Assembly: GCA_030066195.1 (NCBI GenBank) | Contig: JASJCB010000086.1 | Location: 1-47,343 of the forward strand | Source: Acidobacteriota bacterium | Lineage (GTDB): Bacteria; Acidobacteriota; Holophagae; Acanthopleuribacterales; Acanthopleuribacteraceae | Direction of reading: 5' to 3' | DNA: 47,343 nt | Shown: positions 34,345-41,411 of the stretch, piece after piece | Position numbering within the stretch: the stretch's first letter is position 1 | Layout: each line of letters opens with the position of its first letter | Position numbers and translations under genes: made by a program | The notes under the pieces: generated by a model | What the model saw: the letters and a program-made list of their open reading frames with translations, nothing else | Told to the model about the DNA's origin: nothing | Database searches by the model: none

Positions 34345-34396
34345 TCAACTCCCTGATTTCTTTGGAAACCAGGGGAAGAAGGCGGGCGTTGTTTCT
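34345..34396 (-). repeat. 52-bp direct repeat, copy 2 (functional 3' end of DUF1295 gene)
   Basis: This is the copy that forms the last codons and stop codon of the DUF1295 gene. The two copies flank 231 bp of unrelated sequence. Confidence 0.9.
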
Positions 34397-35133
34397 ATGT
34401 ATTCCTTATATTGCGGCTTGGTCTTGACCAGGGTTTTTTCCAGCAGGACCACACCGGATACCTTCAGCAGCAGGCCGGTCATCAACAGCGGCGCGTAGAG
34501 GGTCCACCAGGCGCCCGCCGATACCGTGATCAGGTAGAAACCCCACCATTGGGCGGCGTCGCCGAAGTAGTTGGGATGTCGGGTATAGCGCCATACACCG
34601 GTATTCAGGACCTTGCCCTTGTTATCCGGATTACCCCGAAAACGGGTCAACTGCCAATCGCCCAGGGTTTCGAAGGCAAAGCCTACGAACCATACCGCAA
34701 CGGCAACCAGGTCAAGGAGGCCCAAGGCGCTGTCACTGCCGACCTGGGCGGCCAGGAGGGGAATGCAGATGATCCAGGCCAGAACACCTTGGAGAACGAA
34801 GACTTTGAAGTAGGATAGCCACCACCAGGGCGGGCCGGCCGCTTCCCGCCACTTTTTGTAGCGGAAATCCTCGCCCTCGCCCCAGTTGCGCCAGGTGAGG
34901 TACAGGGCCAGCCGCAGGCTCCAGGCGATGACCAGGGTCATGATGAGGATCTGACGTGGGTTCAATTGGTCGAAACCGCTGACAAAGGGAACCAGGGCGG
35001 CAGCCAGAAAGAGTAGAGACCAGACCGGGTCGATAATGCTGGCGTTTTTAAGCGGAAGGCTGACCAGCCAGAGGAGCGTGTTGATGCACAGGATCACAAG
35101 ACCGGCGATGAGATAAAGCTGCAAAAGAGACAT
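34345..35133 (-). CDS. DUF1295 / steroid 5-alpha-reductase-like membrane protein
   Basis: This 262-aa polytopic membrane protein has helices such as LYLIAGLVILCINTLLWLV, ILIMTLVIAWSLRLALYL and LDLVAVAVWFVGFAF. The conserved family segment is TRFRGNPDNKGKVLNTGVW followed by RYTRHPNYFGDAAQWWGFYL, with the N-P-N-Y motif shared with isoprenylcysteine and phospholipid methyltransferases. DUF1295 proteins are predicted NAD(P)H-dependent reductases of lipids or sterols; the substrate is unknown. The ATG at 35133 has AGAGG 6 nt upstream. Its 3' end is duplicated downstream. Confidence 0.88.
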   Translation of the reverse strand: MSLLQLYLIAGLVILCINTLLWLVSLPLKNASIIDPVWSLLFLAAALVPFVSGFDQLNPRQILIMTLVIAWSLRLALYLTWRNWGEGEDFRYKKWREAAGPPWWWLSYFKVFVLQGVLAWIICIPLLAAQVGSDSALGLLDLVAVAVWFVGFAFETLGDWQLTRFRGNPDNKGKVLNTGVWRYTRHPNYFGDAAQWWGFYLITVSAGAWWTLYAPLLMTGLLLKVSGVVLLEKTLVKTKPQYKEYIETTPAFFPWFPKKSGS

Positions 35134-35220
35134 AGAGATCCTCTTGAGAAGGCGCGTTAGGTGTCGGCGGGCCGATTGTAGCACAAACTACCGAAGCATC
35201 GCCGTTTTGCCGGGAATCGC

Positions 35221-36567
35221 TTAGGTTTTGGGCCTCAGGACGGTGATGGTCAGCAGCAAAACAGCGGCCAGACCCCATGAGTGCAGGTTGTGCATGCCGA
35301 TGGCCAGGGCGCTTAGTTTCGGGGCGCTGCCGGCTCCCGCCGTCAATGCGGAAGCCAGAATGGTGGGGATGAAGTAGGGCAGAAGAAAAGGCCAGGTAGA
35401 GACGGTCAGGTCCAACAGGTTGGCGCGGCGACAGGGATCGATTTTGGTTTCAGCGCCGGCGCGCGCCGCAAACGGGCCTACCGTCAGGATCGCCACCGCC
35501 GCGTGGGTGGTCAGTAGAACCGCGGCGCTGGTCAGGGTGACGATATGTCTCTCGGCCGTCGCCGCGTTGCCGGCCCGTTCCATGCGATTGACCATGTGCT
35601 CCAAAATGCCGGTTGCCTCCACCGCTGCCGTCAGGCCCATGAGCAACAGGGTGAAGATGGACACGCCCACGCCTTTTTCCATGCCCTCCGCAATCAACCC
35701 GCGGGCGATGAAATTGTCCTGGTCGATCATCATCAGGCTGCCCGGCTCGATGGTTCCTGCCGCAAGACCGATGACGATCGCGGCGATGATGCCCGCCATG
35801 AGTCCTTCCAGCAGGTGGCGACCGCGAAGTAGCAGGTAAACGGCCAGGGCGGGCGCGAAAACCATAACCAGACCTTTGGGGGAACCTGTAACCGCGGCCT
35901 GATCCGCGCTTGCGGGCGAATCTCCGCCAAGAATCGCAAAACCGATAACCGCAAAAACCGCGGCCGGCAGGGCATATTTCATGCGGCTACGCACCACCGC
36001 GCCCATTTCAGCTCCTTGGGTGGAGGCCGAGGCGATGGTGGTGTCGGATACCGGCGAGATATTGTCGCCGAAAGTGGCGCCTCCTAAAATAGCGCCCATC
36101 AGCCAGACCGGATCGGCAGCCAGATTGGGGCCGGCGGCATAAAGCAGGGGCGCGCACAAAATCAGGGTGCCCAAACTTGTTCCGGTGGCCGTGGAAACGG
36201 CAGAACAGATCAAAAATGACGTAGCGACAAAAAAACCTTTCGTAACACCCATGGTGCCGGCGGCCCAGACCAGGCCGTCCACGAAGCCGGATGCATTCAT
36301 CAGGTTGGCCAGAACTCCGGCGCATAACCAGGAGAGAATCATTAGAGCGACCAGGGGTCGACTCATGCCGTCCAAAACCACGGAACACCAATGACGGCGG
36401 TCTTTTGCGAGTCCCAGCGACACTCCCAGCGCGGCCAGCAAAACGGGCCAAAATCCGCGCTCGTCGGGTGCGCCGGCCAGGGCCAGCCAGGCGACGCCTG
36501 ACAGAAAGATAAAGAAGGGAAGCAGGGCGCCGAAAGCGCCCCCGGTAAAGCTTAATTTTCGGTCCAT
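35221..36567 (-). CDS. NhaC-type Na+/H+ antiporter family protein
   Basis: This 448-aa membrane protein has about ten to twelve hydrophobic segments. The family signature is GAILGGATFGDNISPVSDTT, with VSTATGTSLGTLILCAP before it, as in NhaC and related transporters. It likely exchanges Na+ or an organic ion for protons. The ATG at 36567 has AAGGA about 10 nt upstream; the open frame extends 32 codons upstream, but without membrane-protein or conserved character. It stands alone on its strand. The longer frame in another phase over its N-terminus is a shadow. Confidence 0.87.
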   Translation of the reverse strand: MDRKLSFTGGAFGALLPFFIFLSGVAWLALAGAPDERGFWPVLLAALGVSLGLAKDRRHWCSVVLDGMSRPLVALMILSWLCAGVLANLMNASGFVDGLVWAAGTMGVTKGFFVATSFLICSAVSTATGTSLGTLILCAPLLYAAGPNLAADPVWLMGAILGGATFGDNISPVSDTTIASASTQGAEMGAVVRSRMKYALPAAVFAVIGFAILGGDSPASADQAAVTGSPKGLVMVFAPALAVYLLLRGRHLLEGLMAGIIAAIVIGLAAGTIEPGSLMMIDQDNFIARGLIAEGMEKGVGVSIFTLLLMGLTAAVEATGILEHMVNRMERAGNAATAERHIVTLTSAAVLLTTHAAVAILTVGPFAARAGAETKIDPCRRANLLDLTVSTWPFLLPYFIPTILASALTAGAGSAPKLSALAIGMHNLHSWGLAAVLLLTITVLRPKT

Positions 36568-37035
36568 GACCGGCCGTCCTTGCCTGATGGATGTGTCCGT
36601 CCCTTGGTGGTCTCGAGAGACGCGGGCGGTTGGTTTTTCCGTGGCCGGCGCGGCCTGGAACACTTTTCTGTTGACAATTTAACACGGTGTCCAGTAATTT
36701 ATCAAGCTGTTTATCCGGAATATGATACGTGTTCCCCTTAGCAAGGCATGGGCGTAGATTTTTGCAAAGAAACAGTAAAACAGGCCCGGACTGGAATAAA
36801 AATTTAGAACAAAAACAACGGTGAGTCGTAATTATACTCAGGATTGGGTGAGAGCATTAACAAACACTGTAAACAACTGAAACATGCACTGGGCAAACGA
36901 GTTACTTGACCCGTGACGAGATGCCCCCTGGTCGACAATCCCAAATCACATACCAGGGTCCACGCCTCATCGGCGAGACGGTCTCGAGCTCAGAGACCGG
37001 GATGCCTTTGCATGTCTGTTAAAGGAGATGACGCA
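36568..37035. other. Intergenic region upstream of the RiPP-like peptide; hairpin near its start
   Basis: This 468-bp, locally AT-rich region lies between divergent genes. TTGACA (36671-36676) and TAATTT (36695-36700), 18 bp apart, could be a plus-strand promoter. TATACT at 36833-36838 is a second -10-like element without a matching -35. CGGTCTC/GAGACCG (36979-36985 and 36993-36999) is a 7-bp-stem hairpin about 37 nt before the peptide start codon and could affect its translation. No gene is seen. Confidence 0.4.
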
Positions 37036-37197
37036 ATGATCGAAAAAGTAAAAGGCTTAAACAGTTTGAAAGGAAAAATTACTCGTCTGTCTAAAGAAGA
37101 CCTGGTTAACATGCGCGGCGGCGACGGCGATCAGTGCAACCTGGTATGCACCGGTGCGGTCAACTGCAAATCCATGTGCGATGATGGTGGCAATTAG
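37036..37197 (+). CDS. RiPP-like precursor peptide with double-Gly leader and four-Cys core
   Basis: This 53-aa peptide has AAAGGAGA 7 nt before the ATG. Residues 1-29 form a charged leader ending in LSKEDLVNMRGG, which fits the L-S-x-E-(D/E)-L-x-x-(I/M)-x-GG pattern cut by C39-type peptidase transporters. The 24-residue core DGDQCNLVCTGAVNCKSMCD plus DGGN has four Cys spaced C-x3-C-x5-C-x3-C. Such precursors are substrates for lanthipeptide, thioether or disulfide-forming systems. No modifying enzyme, C39 peptidase or transporter is in the neighbourhood. Possible roles are a bacteriocin-like or signalling peptide. The adjacent convergent gene encodes a beta-propeller lipoprotein. Confidence 0.72.
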   Translation: MIEKVKGLNSLKGKITRLSKEDLVNMRGGDGDQCNLVCTGAVNCKSMCDDGGN

Positions 37198-37248
37198 GCA
37201 GGCACTCGAGTGTTTGCACTATATGCCGCCCATCCTATGCCGGCAGGC

Positions 37249-38337
37249 TCATTGGTTGTTTGCCGGCCCCCCTTCCTTAAAAAAACCGGCAGGCGTCGCA
37301 AAGAGACCGTTTGCGGCAGACCCGCTCCCCACGACCAGCCGATCGGCGACCAGGGCAAAGGACGAGAACTTGAAACGTTTCGGTTTGCCCGTTTTTGTTT
37401 GTTCGGACGTGTGTAGAAGGTAGACTTTTACCTCGGCGCTCGTCAGGTCGACGCGGTGGAACCAACCTCGGCTCAGCAAAAAGGCCGCCCCGTTCCTTAC
37501 CTCCAGATGCGTGAACAAGGGGCGCTGCAAAATTCTGTCGGCGCCTTGCGCGGCGGCTTTCTCGCGACGGTGATCATAGGCAAGCGTTGCCGGTGAATGA
37601 AAGTCCACGGCGTCGACGCGGTTCAGGTCGGGATCGAAGATCACCAGGCGCGGATAGAAGCTATAGGCGGCGACCCAAAGCCCGTCGGCGTATCCCCAAT
37701 GAGTCGCGCGGGGTCGGGTTTCATCGCCGGCAATCAGGTCGGAATCGACAGCCCGTGCAATTGTTCGGCCTTTCAAGTCGACCAGGTTGCCCGAGGCTTG
37801 GGAACCATCTCGGGGCACCAGGACGCGATCCCCGGCGAAAGCGAACCGGCTGGGGAAAAGCGCTCGACCCGGTTGCGGTGAAAGCGGCTCGTCCAGATCC
37901 ATCAACAAGGCCATTTGACCTTCTCGGTGAACCCAAATCCGGTCCCTGGTCAAAAAAGCCAGGTGGTTTTCGTATACAGAAACGCCGTAAACGGGCCCTG
38001 GCTCCGGGGTTTTGACGGGGTCGATTCGGCCGTTGTCCACTCTCATCGCCAACAGCCGGGGACCGTAACCGGATAAAAGCAACTGATCGTCGAAAGGGAA
38101 TAGGGAGGGTGCGGTATGCGCCTGCCCGAGGAACCTTGGGTCGATCCGGTGAAAAGGAGTGACGGCCAGGGGTTCCGTGGGGTAGTCACCCTGGTAATCG
38201 ACACCGACCACGGCGCTGCCGCGACCGTGGGGCGGGCCCTCGGGCAAACCTGAACCTTGCCTGGGGGAGGAGCCGCAGCCCGCCAGGAGCATTAGCAGGA
38301 CCAGTGTACCGCGATAGCGGAAAACCGGCATTACCAT
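37249..38337 (-). CDS. Beta-propeller lipoprotein
   Basis: This 362-aa protein has a lipoprotein signal (RGTLVLLMLLAGCGSS, lipobox LAGC with Cys at about residue 21). The rest shows repeated four-strand blades with a six-blade-propeller character: LFPFDDQLLLSGYGPRLLAM, GVSVYENHLAFLTRDRIWVH, RFAFAGDRVLVPRDG, and GYADGLWVAAYSFYPRLVIFD. It overlaps the upstream secretin-N-domain gene by 7 bp (start codon at 38337, upstream stop at 38331-38333), so the two are coupled. It lacks a clear ribosome binding site of its own. It could bind a peptide or sugar ligand in the periplasm or on the surface. A start two codons further in (38331) is possible. Confidence 0.78.
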   Translation of the reverse strand: MVMPVFRYRGTLVLLMLLAGCGSSPRQGSGLPEGPPHGRGSAVVGVDYQGDYPTEPLAVTPFHRIDPRFLGQAHTAPSLFPFDDQLLLSGYGPRLLAMRVDNGRIDPVKTPEPGPVYGVSVYENHLAFLTRDRIWVHREGQMALLMDLDEPLSPQPGRALFPSRFAFAGDRVLVPRDGSQASGNLVDLKGRTIARAVDSDLIAGDETRPRATHWGYADGLWVAAYSFYPRLVIFDPDLNRVDAVDFHSPATLAYDHRREKAAAQGADRILQRPLFTHLEVRNGAAFLLSRGWFHRVDLTSAEVKVYLLHTSEQTKTGKPKRFKFSSFALVADRLVVGSGSAANGLFATPAGFFKEGGPANNQ

Positions 38338-38798
38338 GCATCTACCGAAAGAAGGTTGCCGTTCAATTCCACGGCCAGCCCGGCGTTCATGCAGACCAGG
38401 TTCATGGCGGTGATCCAACGGATATTGCGAAGCCGATAGGTGACTTTCACATCCTCCACCGAGGGATCGATATAGAGGTTGATATCGCGCATATCGGCCA
38501 GGAAACGGATGAGATCGATGATGCTTGCCTTGCGAACATCCAGTTTCGCAATCATAAGCGGCTTATCCGGTGAACGCTCAACCGGTTCGGTTTCCCGAGG
38601 GGTTTCGACCGGTTCCTCACGATGTAACGCCCGGGTGCGTTCCCAATCGACGACGTCTCGCGACATCACAAAGGTCCATCCACCCTGTTGCACAATAACG
38701 GAATCGTAGGTAGTATCGTAGCGGTCACAGGTCAATTGACTGCCGTTGGTCAGGATCAATTGTTCGTCCCAAATCAATAGGAAGACCAGCCACAGCAT
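38331..38798 (-). CDS. Secretin/TonB N-terminal (STN) domain protein
   Basis: This 155-aa protein starts with a hydrophobic segment (MLWLVFLLIWDEQLIL) that may be a signal. Residues about 75-155 have the STN pattern of secretins and TonB-dependent receptors: KLDVRKASIIDLIRFLADMRDINLYID, split as DVRKASIIDLIRFLAD and NLYIDPSVEDVKVTYRLRN, then WITAMNLVCMNAGLAVEL. The beta-barrel that should follow is missing. GGAGG lies 5 nt before the ATG. It is coupled to the downstream lipoprotein and may form a small periplasmic complex with it. Confidence 0.75.
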   Translation of the reverse strand: MLWLVFLLIWDEQLILTNGSQLTCDRYDTTYDSVIVQQGGWTFVMSRDVVDWERTRALHREEPVETPRETEPVERSPDKPLMIAKLDVRKASIIDLIRFLADMRDINLYIDPSVEDVKVTYRLRNIRWITAMNLVCMNAGLAVELNGNLLSVDAW

Positions 38799-38874
38799 GG
38801 GAAACCTCCATGACTAAATATGGCGTTTTTTGGAACGACAGGCAAGCTTACCCGTGTGGAATCGGGCCGGCGCT

Positions 38875-39642
38875 TTATTCCCCGGCGTAGCCCACGCTTT
38901 GCCAACGACCCATTTTGCGGGCGCTTGCTTCCTCGGCGATCGGCGTATCCTTGCCCAGGACCCGCGCCAGTTCCCAGTGGCGGAACATTTCCCTGGAACT
39001 CGAGTCGGATTTCTGCAGGAAGTTGCCCACGAAAAGATGCATGCGCGCCTTCTGCATATCGGGAAGACCCGCGAAGGCATCGCCGGTCATGAAGTCGCGA
39101 ACCCGGCGAGCGTCTTGTTGCAGGGGCTTGTGGCGGCGCAGGATGGGATGCGACAGCAGTTGCGCCTCAGCACGCAGCAAGCGTAAGAAAACGTCATTAG
39201 GAGCCAGGCGGACGGCCCGGTCCATGTATTTGTAACCCTCGCGGGCCCAGCGCAGGCGCTGGAAGGTAGAAGGCTGGGTGTCCAAAGCGCGCCCCCCCAC
39301 GGCACGTCCCAGTTGCATGGAAACAAAGGGGTTGTCAGGGAAGGCCTTCAGTACCTTTCTTAGATGACCGGCTGCGTTTTCCAGGTAGTTCCATTTGTGG
39401 TCATCGGCCAGGGCAAGGTAGTCCATAGCAACCTGAAGTTGCATTGAAAAGTCGCCCGGGTTCTTTTTCAAGGCGGCCAGGTGATCGTTGAGCATCCGGT
39501 CGGTGCGAGGCGTGCGGTCCAACTCATAGGACTGACATTTTCCGTCCTTGCCGGTCAAAGTCCGCGTCATTTCGAACTGGTCGCTTGCTGTTCCGGCAAG
39601 GCTCAGACAAAGCAGGGCCCCCCATACAAATGCAGTTTTCAA
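38875..39642 (-). CDS. Secreted TPR-like helical protein
   Basis: This 255-aa protein has a signal peptide (MKTAFVWGALLCLSLAGTAS) and helical TPR-like repeats (NYLENAAGHLRKVLKAFPDNPFVSMQLGRA, split as LENAAGHLRKVLKAFPDNPF; REGYKYMDRAVRLAPNDVFL). It probably acts as a scaffold in the periplasm. It lies 76 bp upstream of the STN/lipoprotein pair on the same strand and may belong with them. No enzymatic motif is seen. Confidence 0.8.
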   Translation of the reverse strand: MKTAFVWGALLCLSLAGTASDQFEMTRTLTGKDGKCQSYELDRTPRTDRMLNDHLAALKKNPGDFSMQLQVAMDYLALADDHKWNYLENAAGHLRKVLKAFPDNPFVSMQLGRAVGGRALDTQPSTFQRLRWAREGYKYMDRAVRLAPNDVFLRLLRAEAQLLSHPILRRHKPLQQDARRVRDFMTGDAFAGLPDMQKARMHLFVGNFLQKSDSSSREMFRHWELARVLGKDTPIAEEASARKMGRWQSVGYAGE

Positions 39643-39801
39643 ATCGTATTCCCCTGACTACAGCCGCCCGGGCATCCTCAAGCGGATACATTGCGGCTCT
39701 CCCATCGTCTTTAACAAATTACTGCAAAAAAAGCCGGGAGGCAAGCGGGATGCTTCACAAAGTATCTTCTTTTGAACTTTTTCCGCCATACCCGCGGTGA
39801 A

Positions 39802-41274
39802 CTAAGCACGTTCTCTACCGGACGGCGCGGTTACCTCGACCATAACTTTGATGCTTTTTCTGCTGTCACCCGCCGTTTTGAAGGCGTCTGCCAACCGGTT
39901 CAGCGGGAAACGATGGGTGATCATGCTTTCCCGCATGGCGGCGGCAATAGACGGGTTGTTCGCTATGATCTCGAGTGCCGGGCGGAAATCGCCGCAACGG
40001 GAACTGTGAATTACCAACCCTTGTCGGCACACGGCTTCGGTAAGGGGATTGGTCTCGTTCGAGACCAGCATGACGGCGCCGCCCGGCCTGAGTAGGGAAC
40101 CGGAAGAGCCGCCGACGGGACGAATGACAGTGTCCAATTCGCCCAAGCTGCCGGCAATCGCCAAATCGAAACGGGGGAGGGGCGAGCCCTCGGTCAGGCC
40201 GCCGGGTTGTTGCAGGTAGAACCAGGCCTCATTCGGGGGAAGCCGGTGAAAGCGGTGGGGATCGATCACGGCCAGACCTCGCAGCATTTCCTTGGGCACC
40301 GAGGGTGAGACATAGACGTTGGGATTGGTTCGGGGAGGGAAACCGGCTTCTGTCTCACAAGGCCAGTGAAAATCAAGCGATTCGAGTCGGCAGGGCAGAA
40401 TCGCCTGTTCTTCCACCACCAGATCGCTGAGCCGGCTCAAACCCATGACGCTACGGCCGTGGGTGGATTTCAAGTGCACCGCGCGTTTCGCCAGACGCAG
40501 GGCCAGTTCAAATCCGTCCGGGGTACCGGTGGTGTCGAACACGATGTCGAAGGAACCCTCGGCCATGCCCTTGCTTGGGTCGGCGACTTCGTCCGCTCCC
40601 AGACCCATGGAAAGCTCGCCCAGGTGAGCATGCCGCGTCAACGCGGTAATGGTAAAAGAGGTCCCGTGCTTGGTACGAAACCCGGCCAGGGCGGCTATGC
40701 ACAGCGCGCCCAATCGCCGGGGACCCAGAACGGCCGTCCGCTCACCGTCGCGCGGCCGGGTGACCTCAACGCCGCGCAGGGCGGCGGCCAGAGGCTCGGT
40801 CAACCCCGCGACCAGGGGATCGATGCCCTCCGGGATGGGAACTACCGCGTGGCGCGGGGCCAGGAGCCAGGGTGCAAAGCCGCCGGGCAAACGATCGATG
40901 CCCAGGGTAATGCGCTCGGGACATTGGCTCGACCAGCCGGAGGCGCACCAGGGACAGTCTTCCCACCCGCGGCCGAGCGCCTTGTGAGAGGCGTTGATTT
41001 CTACGACAACCGGTCGGCCGCCGTATTCGCCGACCACTTCGTGACCGATGATCTGCGGCAGAGAATAGGGCAGGAATCGCCGGGCCAGATCGGTGGAGCA
41101 AACACCGCAGTATCGAGTGCGAACGGGCACATAACCCCGACCCAATTCCTGGTGGAGGCGACCGTTACGAATAATCATCCAACCGGAGTCTTCATCGCCT
41201 TGGAATCGATATTCCGTGGTGCAGAAACTTCCGTCAGACTGGTATTCGGGTACTTGGAAGTAGATGTTCTGCAT
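39802..41274 (-). CDS. Zinc-type MDR dehydrogenase family protein
   Basis: This 490-aa medium-chain dehydrogenase-like protein has the catalytic zinc Cys and His in YCGVCSTDLARR and IGHEVVGEYGG. The structural zinc lobe is reduced (DCPWCASGWSSQCPER, three Cys instead of four). The Rossmann part lacks a clean GxGxxG (AVLGPRRLGALCIAALAG), though FDIVFDTTGTPDGFEL is typical. A C-terminal extension of about 130 residues makes it longer than usual (about 350 aa), with a second Rossmann-like part around GSLGELDTVI. It may oxidise a polyol or act on a nucleotide sugar; the substrate is unknown. GGAGG is 5 nt before the ATG. Confidence 0.78.
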   Translation of the reverse strand: MQNIYFQVPEYQSDGSFCTTEYRFQGDEDSGWMIIRNGRLHQELGRGYVPVRTRYCGVCSTDLARRFLPYSLPQIIGHEVVGEYGGRPVVVEINASHKALGRGWEDCPWCASGWSSQCPERITLGIDRLPGGFAPWLLAPRHAVVPIPEGIDPLVAGLTEPLAAALRGVEVTRPRDGERTAVLGPRRLGALCIAALAGFRTKHGTSFTITALTRHAHLGELSMGLGADEVADPSKGMAEGSFDIVFDTTGTPDGFELALRLAKRAVHLKSTHGRSVMGLSRLSDLVVEEQAILPCRLESLDFHWPCETEAGFPPRTNPNVYVSPSVPKEMLRGLAVIDPHRFHRLPPNEAWFYLQQPGGLTEGSPLPRFDLAIAGSLGELDTVIRPVGGSSGSLLRPGGAVMLVSNETNPLTEAVCRQGLVIHSSRCGDFRPALEIIANNPSIAAAMRESMITHRFPLNRLADAFKTAGDSRKSIKVMVEVTAPSGRERA

Positions 41275-41411
41275 GAGGCCCTCCAGGAAGAAGCGCGTAC
41301 CTATTATAAGCGTTCAATCGCCTGTTGCACATCCCTTCGAAACGGGTCAGAATGAGTAATGGAAGGGTTCCGCATTCCATTCACCCGAACACAAAGTAAA
41401 GGAGGGACGAG

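Noticed and set aside
37198..37248. Modifying enzyme or transporter for the four-Cys peptide
   Set aside because: No such gene lies on either strand nearby; the neighbours are a lipoprotein, an STN protein and a TPR protein.
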